Source: Perkinsus olseni
Lineage: Eukaryota; Perkinsozoa; Perkinsida
Assembly (NCBI GenBank): GCA_013115125.1
Contig: JABANN010000196.1
Coordinates: 1-54,070, forward strand
Direction of reading: 5' to 3'
DNA length: 54,070 nucleotides
In this document: in pieces, positions 45,072-54,070 of the stretch
Numbering within the stretch: the stretch's first letter is position 1
How the letters are laid out: each line of letters starts with the position of its first letter
Notes under the pieces: generated by a model
The model's database searches: none
Told to the model about the DNA's origin: nothing
The model's input: only the letters and a program-made list of their open reading frames with translations
Made by a program: the position numbers and the translations under genes

Positions 45072-45404
45072 TCAATTGCAGGCAAGCCCTAGACATTTGG
45101 CAAATATGATCCAGCAATAATAGACCCCAATTCCAAGTACGGAGCCCCAGCAATCCTCGCACGCCCTACACAGCTCGCCTTTTAGGTTTCGCGTGGCGGC
45201 CTCCAGCGGCGACTGGCCTACTGGAGCGGATAGGGCACTGTCGGCTGCCAGTTCATCATAGAACTGGTAGTGGTTGTCGGCAGTGTCTGGACTGCCCGAC
45301 CTGAGGTTGAACTCATTCGCACCTCGGTCGTCAAAATCACTGTCTTCAACGGCAATGGCAACAACAATGATGGTGAGGATGTTCATGACAGTGCAGACCT
45401 TCAT
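45072..45404 (-). CDS. small secreted cysteine-rich peptide G (110 aa)
   Basis: The start at 45404 (M-K-V-C-T-V-M-N-I-L-T-I-I-V-V-A-I-A) is a signal peptide of the family type. The acidic spacer includes D-N-H-Y-Q-F-Y-D-E, the best-conserved copy of the family motif. The module begins C-R-A-C-E-D-C-W, then a cysteine after about eleven residues and another six further on. It ends C-L-G-L-A-C-N, without the final C-C pair, so six of eight cysteines remain. It lies just upstream of the minus-strand unknown gene, 7.5 kb from peptide F, and the shared upstream element is not seen. It may be the founding lineage or a diverged one. Confidence 0.7.
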   Translation of the reverse strand: MKVCTVMNILTIIVVAIAVEDSDFDDRGANEFNLRSGSPDTADNHYQFYDELAADSALSAPVGQSPLEAATRNLKGELCRACEDCWGSVLGIGVYYCWIIFAKCLGLACN

Positions 45405-46539
45405 GACTATGAAATTGATCGGCTATTGGTTTTTGCTCACCTTGAGCTAAGCTCAAGCCGAGTTTAAGCTGAGCTTAGTATGCTGCAGCTGAGATTTTAC
45501 ACTGAGCTATTGAATCAGTGTGATTGGTTACCCTTTTAGACGAGGCCTCTTACTCGTGATAGCTTCGTGACTCGGCTGTGTGTAAATCGATTCCGTTCGG
45601 CGGGAAACTACTGCTGATAAGGCCAGGCCTCATTTGCCCTAAGGTTGTCTAAAAAGACGTTTTATGGTGCGCTGCGGCGTCTCGAGCGTAGCATACGCGT
45701 ACATGCGTCAAAGAACCGATCTGATAGAAGTTCTTCCAAAGAACAGAACGCGGCCGGTACTGCGCACTAGACCCCGTCGGAAGGGTCCTTTCAGTGCCAC
45801 TGAAGCAGTGGGGGCCTTACACTTCTTACGAATATGCTGACGACCGCCTCGCTTGCACGCATGGACATAGTGGGCTGAGCTAAGCACACGCGTGCTGCGG
45901 CTGCGGGATTACCCCCTAGGAGTGTGGGTTTTTTTTCCGGTGACTCTGTCCCATGAACACGACCCGACGATGGCAATCAAGGTCTGAAAGGAAAAACTAG
46001 TCAACCGACTCTTTGACTATCTTTTACTAATCTAATGCCTGTGGCCCAGAGGCCAACTCTTCGAAGCGCAGCTGATTCCTATGCGCAGGAAGTTCCCCCC
46101 GGGAACGCCGAGGAAAAACCTTGCACACGCGTTCATTGCGCACGCGTATGGCATTGGCAGATCAGGGGACGGGAGAAAGAAAAGGCAAAGAAACAGCTGA
46201 GATCCCTATGCCCAGAGTCATGTGAAGAAGGCAGGAAGAGGGTAGCAAGGAAGAGCAGAGTATCCATGTCACGATAAAATTTACTGGGTAATAGGGGGAC
46301 ACGACGGGGAGTCCCTGTCGGGGACAGCGGTGACGGCAGTGTCACGATGACGCCGCCAGCAAGTGCGTGCTGGCCATCTCCAACCTCAACATGGAGCAAG
46401 ACTCATTTGATAGTATCCCATTTGTGGTTAGTATCACTCTCAATCTCTAATGGTGGTCAATGACGCTTTTACATAAGAACTGGAAAGACTTGGCCTTGAG
46501 CCAAGAGACATCGCAAGGCTTTCGGTATTAATCTCATTA
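45405..46539. other. intergenic stretch
   Basis: An inverted set of GAGCTAAGCTCAAG-type repeats lies near 45,440-45,475, just upstream of peptide G (CTTGAGCTAAGCTCAAG is an almost perfect palindrome). ORFs at 46035-46277 (+) and 46133-46399 (-) overlap head-on; neither is convincing. Confidence 0.35.
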
Positions 46540-47285
46540 TTGGCACTCCAACCAAAGTTGTCGGCCACAGTTGATTCACTACCTTATATCAGCATCTGGC
46601 TTCTGTTGCCAGAGCTACAGTATCAACGGCGAATACTTACAGTATCAATTGACGACCCGATCATCACTTTATCCATCCACAAGTCGACTCGCATAGAGAA
46701 ACCAGGGCAAGTCAACATCTCGTATGTATTTCACCAACCAAGCGACGCGGCACCATCGAGGCGGACTTCCCATCGCTCGAGTTCGAGGCTATTGTCAAAT
46801 TGTACGGTACGAAAAGATTGGATCCAGGATCCACAGGTCTAAGAGTGTATCACAAGGAGCGGCGGTGACGCCGCAGCCCGTAAGACTGTAACGCGTCCAG
46901 CGTATCGAACACAGATTCAGCTAGAGAGTCAGAGCGCCAACCGTGAAGAGCCGCGGCGGCTTGGTATCTGGACTGCGGTAGGAGCGGTAGGCGGAGCTGC
47001 TGGGAGAGACGTCGAGCAATCTTCCAAGATCAAGGGAACCACTCTCTTCGCGAGCATTGCTACGTCCAACGTTGTGGCGAGATATCTATAGTATTATCCC
47101 TACCACGACCCCAATTATCACACCCGGAAACGTGTGCTGCATGGCGCCGGTTGTAACATCGTGACGGCGTCCCGACCGCTATCACCGCAGCTAACGTGTA
47201 TCGTGGGGGAGCTGCTCGAGGGAGCTGCTAACATGCTTCCCATTCACCCAAAGATCCTCTGTATATCGCTCGCCCAGCCTTTCTA
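46540..47285 (+). pseudogene. coding-like fragments, possible small gene or remnant
   Basis: Three adjoining stretches look like protein in successive frames: about 46,740-46,860 (E-A-D-F-P-S-L-E-F-E-A-I-V-K-L-Y-G), 46,843-47,091 (A-Y-R-T-Q-I-Q-L-E-S-Q-S, W-T-A-V-G-A-V-G-G-A-A-G-R-D) and 47,092-47,285 (Y-Y-P-Y-H-D-P-N-Y-H). None opens with an ATG. They may be exons of a gene I could not assemble or an old gene copy. No family is recognised. Confidence 0.3.
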
Positions 47286-47672
47286 GACACTCTGCATGCC
47301 CACTGATGAACTAAGAGTAGGGGTCCGTCTGACTCCGCTTCGAATTATTGCATTGATCATGGCCGACCCCCGTGAACAGGAGCACAGAATCAGAGTCACG
47401 GAGCTTCCCTGATTCCCTGTGGAGAAGTCCGTGTTCCTCCAGTTCCCCGTCGCTCCCATCAATTCATGCGCAACCATTCCGTTCCACAAATAGCGCCTCG
47501 CATAAGTGCCGAGAGCACTGTAAAGGCAGCAGCTGTCACAGTAAATCACTCGGGGAGGGGAGCTGGGAAAATGGGGAAACTTATACTCTGGCCGTGCAAG
47601 GATCGCGGAAGAGGAATCCGATCACTATTGACGATACTAACACTGTAACATCACCTCGCCTTCAATGGTGCA

Positions 47673-50600
47673 TCACAATGGGTCATCACGACGGGGGGAA
47701 ACATCAGAAGATGAGGACGATGAAACCAGACTGCACTCGACAACCTCAACCTGCGGTTCATCAACTCCCTGACCCACGTCGTACTGAGCAGCGAGAAGAG
47801 GTGAGACCTCTTACCAGTGGCCTCCCCACAGGAGACCAAGTGTGCTGCTCCTCAGCCCCTATACCATCCGCCTTGCCTGTACTATCGATACAACTTCAGA
47901 AACTAGAGCTAACCTTACCAGTTGCTCCCAAGTCCACGACGCCGTCTCCACTGGACTCGGGCTCCTGCGCTACCATACCACCAGTGTCACCATCCAGCTG
48001 TACCTAGCACTAGAGTGGGACAGCAATCGTCACCGCGCCACAAAATTACCTTCGGCGACTCGTCTTCGTCCACCATTTCCTCCTCTTCCTCCTCGTCCTC
48101 TCCCAGCGATGAGGACTCCTTCTTCATCGGATCACTCGACGCCGGCGATTTTGCACGCGGCCGCTGGGCCAGGAAAACTGTAAAAAAGTCGGTTCTCCAT
48201 AATTTGTCGAATCCCAAGAAGATCGAAGAATTACCGCTCGCCCTACCTATCGCATCGTCACGGGCTGCTTGTACATTCCCTTCGTATTTCTTACGCGGAT
48301 TGAATGACTTAGTGCGCAGCGATCCAGTAGCTTCATCCTTCCAACTACCACAAGACGCATTGTGCGGATTTCATACCACAACTTCCCCAATCGATGAAAC
48401 ATTCCAGGGTATACCTTGCTATCCACGCTCTACTTCTCTTATTCCACAGCACCTTGCCGTCCTCGCTGCTGAACGCCCCAGCAGCTCTCGCCTCTTTCTC
48501 CTCCTGTAATGCTGCCGGGTCAACGGCCCCTGGCGATCCCTCGCCAGCCGTCACCTGTCGGAAATCGAGTTCAACCACCGTCACCGCGCCACGAAATTAC
48601 CGGCGCAACTGAGCTATCGGTCTTCCTAGAATCCCCCCCTTCGCCCACAGTCTTCCGCTTCTTCTGACGATTGTTGCTGGAAACGGGCGTCCTCGAGCGC
48701 ACACCCGAAGAACGCTTCCGCCGCTTCTGTGCAGCTGCCACATCATCCGACAACTCCGACCCGCTCCCAGCGCTCATCTCAGAACCACTCGAGTCGAGCG
48801 ATACCCCCAGAGATTGCTGAGAAAATTCGATCGGACAAGAATCAATACCACTCCACGCACGAATCCTATTCCCTAGAGGCTACGCCCAACTCACTATCTC
48901 TCGCAGCAGCCGCCGCATCTTCCGTTTTTTCATTTTGTACCGCCGTTCGCGTCGTGCTAATTCTGACTTCCTTCGCTCAAGCTCAGCCCTCTGCTTCGCC
49001 AGATCCTCCTGTAGGAAGGCAAATCGCGAAACAAGAATCGCTTCCCTCCGCCAGACCTTCTGGCTATCAATCGTTCGCTGGGCCGTCTGGAGGAACTCTG
49101 CCGATTCTCGCACAGTTCTCGATACGATTACATCGAGTGGCATCACCTGCGATGCATTCATGCAGCTCCATCATACCACTCCAAACGTAACTCTCACCTG
49201 ATCCCCAGCCCTCAGATGCCCGACGCTGCCCTGCTGCTGTTGGATATCGTCTCCGCGGTGCGTGGCCGTGGGGTTCGGTGTCATCAGCTTGGGGCACACT
49301 TCCCCACGGAATTCCCCCGAGCAAAATTTCCCAACGAAAAAAACACCCCCGTTGTGATTGATACTTCAACCCAACGCGCCAGAGATTCATCACTTCCGCC
49401 ATAAGACGGGCAGCTCACATCGAGAAGAAGAAGGCCTCAGAACGGGCAACTCTTGCGCATGCGTACACCTTCTACCTACCACTCCTTTCCGAACTCGTAC
49501 AGGCCGCTCCGGCGTGGCCACTTCCCTGGAGAAAACAAAATCCCGAGTTCTATGGGACGCTTCCCCCACCTCGTGCAAGGCCTCGTCCGAGCCTCTCTTG
49601 AATCTTCACGGCTCATCGGGCGTCCACCGCGATAACTCTTCCACCGATCAGCCTCATGATGGGCCTACAGAAGCTCAGGATTCTTCGTGTTTGCCAGCAT
49701 GCCACTCACCCTATCAAGATTTCTTCTCAGTTTTATTTTCTGCTTCGCTCCGTCGTAATCCAGCAGGAAGTCCTCCACCACTTCCCCCAGCTTAGGGGGG
49801 ACCATCCCTGCACTCCTCGAGCCGTACCCAGCGTAGACTAATCGGTTTCTGGGAACAGGTTATCAAGACTCCAACCTTACTCCGCAGCTTAGCAGCCTTT
49901 CCCCTGTGCGCTGCGTCCCTCTCACACGATACACCCAATGGCAGCACAGCAATCGCTATGACAGAGAAGCCGTACCCCTCCAGAAATCGTATACAGGAGG
50001 AAATGTGAAAGAAATGAGAGTCTTCAACCACAGGATACCCATTTTTGCAAGAGATTGAGCAGAGCGAAGCAGCCAGTCACACCCTCCCCCACCTGCAACC
50101 AACGCATAAGACCTCCCCTCGAAGTTTCCGAGGTCCCATCACGGGGACGCCATACTGGAGGTACGGGTGATTCGACTCCTCGTCAACATCCACAGAGTTC
50201 AGTGTATCCAGACTGAAGTACCATGCGGCGTTGAGAAAGTCCAAGATCTAGCAAGATACCAAGATCCTGCACTCACGTCTGAGCCAGTTCCTCCTTGGTG
50301 TCCGCTAACTCCGTAGTAAGAGCAGAGAGCTCCCCGAGCAGCTCTCGCTCCCGCCGCGTGAACTCCAGCCGAATCGTTGCCAAGTTGGATTCTGAAGTGG
50401 ACAAACCATCCGACTACCAGCATTGAGTCTACACTGGGTAGGAAATTTTTAACAACGGCTTTTCGAGGTTTTCTCCTTATCCAAGCAAAATTCAATTTTG
50501 AGCTTGTAGTATGCGGCACGAGTTAGTGTAAGGTTACCTCAATACTGCCCGTGTACCACCTCTCCGCCAAAGGAAACAACCCGAACGCACAGTGCGGACG

Positions 50601-53600
50601 ACGACTGAGCGTTTGCTGCTTCAGCGTCGACCAGTCCACAATTCACTCGACTTCCACTAATCATTGGCCATCAACTTCATTCTCCTACGAAACTAACACT
50701 ACAGTTCGAGTATCGAACTCATACTCGGACCGTATTGATACTATCATTACGGCATCACCATCAACCCCACCTTCCCGTCGATAGAAGCTTTCCCAATACA
50801 TCGTGCTGTAGATGGACCAATCGCCAAGTCTCTCAGCAACAAGGGCGCCGTGAACTCCACCTTCCCACCTGCAACCGTTCTCGCCTCCTCCACCCCGACA
50901 AGCTCCTTCCGGCACCGCGCTGCTTCTGCCACCATCACTTCGCTCTTCTCACGTCCAATATCAACTTCCCTTCGCAGCCGGGCTTCCACATCCCTCTGAA
51001 CCCTCCCATTACGTTCTCTGACACCTCTAGCTGCGTCCCTACCCATTCCTTCACTCTCAGCTCGATGCTCTCCTCAAGACCGCGAATCATCTCAGCTGCC
51101 TTGGCACGCTCATAGCTGAAACCACGGCAACTTGAAATCTTACGCTCTCTCGAATTTCCTCAAACCCACTCAATCTCTTTCACTTGAGAACTCAGACTCT
51201 GTAGTGTCCTCTTCCACTCGGTCGCGTCAGCAATGTACCTGTCAGAGGATCCTGACGCTACGACGCTGTTGTATACACGGCCACCGGCGGCTTTATGCCA
51301 CCTCATCGGCTATTCACTACGTCGCCCCCCCCCCTTACTGTTCGGTGGAGCTTTCTAGGAGGTCCAACACCTTCCGATTATCCGCTTGCGCCTGTTAAAA
51401 TGAACATGGGCCATCGATCTGCGAGCTCAACATCCACACCCAATATGTTACACTCCGCTGGAGTTTCTCGCCAGTCACCACGGATCAACACCAGCAGAAA
51501 CGATGGCCATTCTCGGTTGTAAACACAGTGTCGACTCTACGTCACTTTCACGAAGGCCGTCCATAAACAACATCTCTCGATAGCTTCTTTCGGGGCAGGT
51601 ACAGTATGAAAGAGACGCACTCCAAATTCCGCCCACCGACAGAAGATATCATCTTGCACTCACCCGAGACAATCCATCCGCGGTCTTCCTCAACTTCTCA
51701 TTCAGCTGCTCTTCCCGAGTCCTCCACTCCGAACGCTCGTCGTCCATCATCTGATGACCATCACCTCACAGCCCTGACCGCGCGCCACAAAATTGTCCCT
51801 TCCCCTGCGCACCTGCCTCCGCCTCTGGGCTTCCTCTTCCATTTCCCTCACCATCCCTCGACATTCCTCCAACGACTCCTCCAGCTCGCTGCGATGGGCA
51901 CTGAAAAGATAGAAAATCCGTCTTGGTGCTGCTCATGCTTTTCACCCTCGAAAACCAAGAATGTTTGCATCTGTTTAGTTTGCAACTTGAGCGTCGCCCT
52001 TCTCCGGCGAAGTAGGCGATTGGTGAAGTTTTCAAGATACTAAATCGGCGTATATTGCGATGGTTTGATTGTAAAGCACACGAGGCGTACAAACCCTCTG
52101 TCTGGGACCTCCACACCTCCGATAGGAAGCGACACATACCACCGCGGTGACTCGCAGTGGCCCCGAGCCCAGTCGTCTCACCGTAGCTGCTCATTTTCCA
52201 ACGACAGTGCCCGGATGGCGATACGACCTTCGAGGCGCCGCGATGTGAGGTCTTCCTCAGCCATTCGATCGCGCTCCTGGTACTCCCTCAATGTATCCTC
52301 CAAAGTAGAGACCTACGAACCCAAAGGTCCCCGGATCGAACCCCGCGCCTCCCATATAGAGCAGGAGAAATGACAAAATACGCAAGCCGCCCTACGCAAC
52401 GGCCACCATGTACAAAGGTCGGGAACGACTCCGAATGCTGGGCTTTAGCACGCATAAGAGGTTCGAATGATGCAAAGGGATGATGCGCACGAATAAGTCG
52501 CTGCTCTGCCATGCTACGATGTTACGAGATTTATGCTACAATCACTACCATAACGCATATTATACTACTACACTATATACTCAAGTGCTCGACAGGGAAT
52601 GAGTGGATCGGATTTCCGAAACTTGACCCCCTTAATGTGCTCAACGCTGGCTCTTCCAGCATTACCCTTCTGAGTGCCCTCCTGTGCTTCTCCGTCATGT
52701 CCTCAAGTCTATCGATGTACCGCAGACAGGTGGCATGATAATCTGCACTCTGCAGGGAACGCCGCTCCAATAGAGGTACCGTCTGAGGGAGGCCGAATGA
52801 ATGCCAACACCAACCGGTCTGCCCGTATTCAATCACAGCGAGCTTGAGGATGGTGTAAGACGAGAGACGAGCATGTCGCTAGATTTCACGAAAGCTGTGA
52901 CGCGTACTGTACCGATACTAAAGCAGACTGACAAGTCGATCAGAAAAGCAGCGGACGGGTGAGCAGGTCTCTGCGGGAAAGTTGGAACCGGATCGTAGCT
53001 CTTACCTCGCTCAGCTGCTCCTCCAAGCACACCACACGCTTCTCCAGCCAATACAGCGTCTTCGGTCTATCTGAGGAGAGGACGCAGAGTAGCTCGGGTA
53101 TTTGTGGGTCTTCCAGTATATACACCTGAAGAGCTCACCCGGGTCGTCTGCTAATATCCGGTACCATGGCTTGGGCTCACACTTGCGGGCCAGGACTTCA
53201 AACTGAGGCAACCGACTGAGGGCATCACCAGCCTGCACGGTCATCACCTTGTACGCCAAATCGCTCATCTTCTTGGTAGCCCCTCTAACGGTGTTCCTCC
53301 CGACCACTACAGCGTCTTGATCTGATCCCTCGACCTGAGGTAGCAGGCGTGGGGGTATTCACCATAGGGCTGTTGAATGGTCAGTAGGAAGTGCTTGACG
53401 GAGCGTCTATGGATAGCGTTGGATACTCGTACTCATTATGATGCAACTCTGACACTTTTCTGACATCTATCCGGTTGCCAGGCGAGACACCTCCGACTCA
53501 GAACATTCCTTTCAGTGGCGTTCAATGTGGCTGCCTTGGAAACGGCGTTGTATCCTCGCCATGCCGCACTGCAAAGATTTCGTATGCAAGATCGCTCCTC

Positions 53601-53907
53601 GAAAGGGAGAGCAAGGACATCCAATACTGGGCTCAGTGCATTCTCCATGCCCTTAGTGTTCCCAGGACTTATTAATGGATGATGATCAGCAGCACAGTCG
53701 AGCCCTTATTCTACTACTATGACACTGACCTCAGTGGTGACCCTTAACGAAGCGGAAAAGGATATTGAACGATCGACCAACGTGAAGTAGGAGGCGAATT
53801 TGTTGGACCCGGGCATGATGGGGTCCCCATCACCCTAGGACCTCGTCATCATCCTCATCTGTAGTGCTCTCTCCGAAACTGGACCAGCCGAAGGCGTGAG
53901 GTGACAT
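47673..53907 (-). CDS. multi-exon coiled-coil protein with charged C-terminus
   Basis: The likely ATG is at 53907 (M-S-P-H-A-F-G-W-S-S-F-G) followed by an acidic D-E-D-D-D-E. N-terminal exons hold a globular-looking part (Q-Q-P-Y-G-E-Y-P-H-A, A-Y-K-V-M-T-V-Q-A-G-D-A-L, L-C-V-L-S-S-D-R-P-K-T). After that come coiled-coil exons near 52,650-52,830, 52,200-52,300, 51,800-51,900, 50,830-51,110 and 48,880-49,160. The 3' exons are Ser-, Glu- and Lys-rich (K-R-R-K-R-S-S, E-D-E-E-E-E-E-E). Verified introns 47877-47918 (42 nt) and 47751-47814 (64 nt) bring the frame to a stop at 47673-47675. A cytoskeletal or basal-body role is possible by composition only. Several middle exon limits, especially 49,200-50,700, are uncertain, and two genes cannot be ruled out. 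Confidence 0.5.
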
Positions 53908-54070
53908 TTCTGATGGAAAAAGGGGAAAACCGAGGACGACCGGAAGCCGGGCACCCCATGGGAAGAGACTAACTCATCCTACCAAACGAAATAAGGAATT
54001 TAAAGCATCGTTGCACACGATCGCACATTCACCCGCCGTCGATGTCCCTGAAGCTGCTGTCCCATGCACA
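53908..54070. other. right flank
   Basis: Presumed promoter or 5' region of the minus-strand coiled-coil gene. No feature is recognised. Confidence 0.3.

Noticed and set aside
15702-45404. Naming the secreted peptides as toxins or antimicrobial peptides
   Set aside because: Only architecture supports it; no match to a known toxin or defensin family could be recognised by eye.
47372-48007. 211-codon plus-strand ORF rich in Ser/Pro/Thr
   Set aside because: Minus strand gives two verified GT-AG introns and a continuous acidic protein to a stop at 47673; the plus ORF is its complement.
51766-52194. 142-codon minus-strand ORF
   Set aside because: Another minus-strand frame gives clean coiled-coil exons joined by short introns; this frame is mixed exon and intron.

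Overview
The window looks like nuclear DNA of a protist. The genes are multi-exon with very short GT-AG introns (many of 42-46 nt), coding density is high on both strands, and base composition is near 50% GC. The left-hand gene has the protist FnIII / cysteine-rich / GCC2-GCC3 / multi-membrane architecture. Together with a CEP290-like gene (flagellated cells) and the style of the gag-like fragment, this points to an alveolate, most likely a Perkinsus-type organism. That placement is inference from gene style; no marker gene settles it.

Layout. 1-1,480: a short coding-like exon and upstream sequence. 1,481-12,631 (+): a giant surface-type gene with FnIII domains, six tandem Y-x-L-C modules, cysteine-rich GCC2/GCC3 repeats, an EGF-like motif, a multi-pass membrane domain and a cytosolic tail. 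12,632-17,681: mostly non-coding, with one small secreted peptide gene. 17,682-25,882 (+): a coiled-coil gene resembling CEP290. 25,883-38,000: an accessory region of segmental duplications, inverted repeats, a gag fossil and five more small secreted peptide genes. 38,869-44,960 (-): two adjacent multi-exon genes, one joining a methyltransferase-like part to a kinase-like part; a tRNA-Glu(TTC) gene sits inside an intron of the other, antisense to it. 45,072-45,404 (-): a seventh secreted peptide. 47,673-53,907 (-): a coiled-coil gene ending in charged, low-complexity exons.

The most notable system is a family of seven small secreted peptides at 15.7, 27.7, 29.7, 32.2, 34.6, 37.3 and 45.1 kb. 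Each has a signal peptide, an acidic spacer (usually with an H-Y-Q-F-D-like motif) and a C-terminal eight-cysteine module of the form C-x2-C-x2-C-x9/10-C-x6-C-x2/3-C-x1/2-C-C; the last member keeps six cysteines. Three copies lie in related ~1-2 kb duplicated segments. One of these segments is bounded by ~76-bp inverted repeats. Four or five members share a GGCGTCAC-type element 60-116 bp upstream of the start. I recognise no known family for these peptides, and their function is unknown.

Exon limits are hand-derived from frame changes and GT/AG sites. Those given to the base in the text were checked; the others are approximate.
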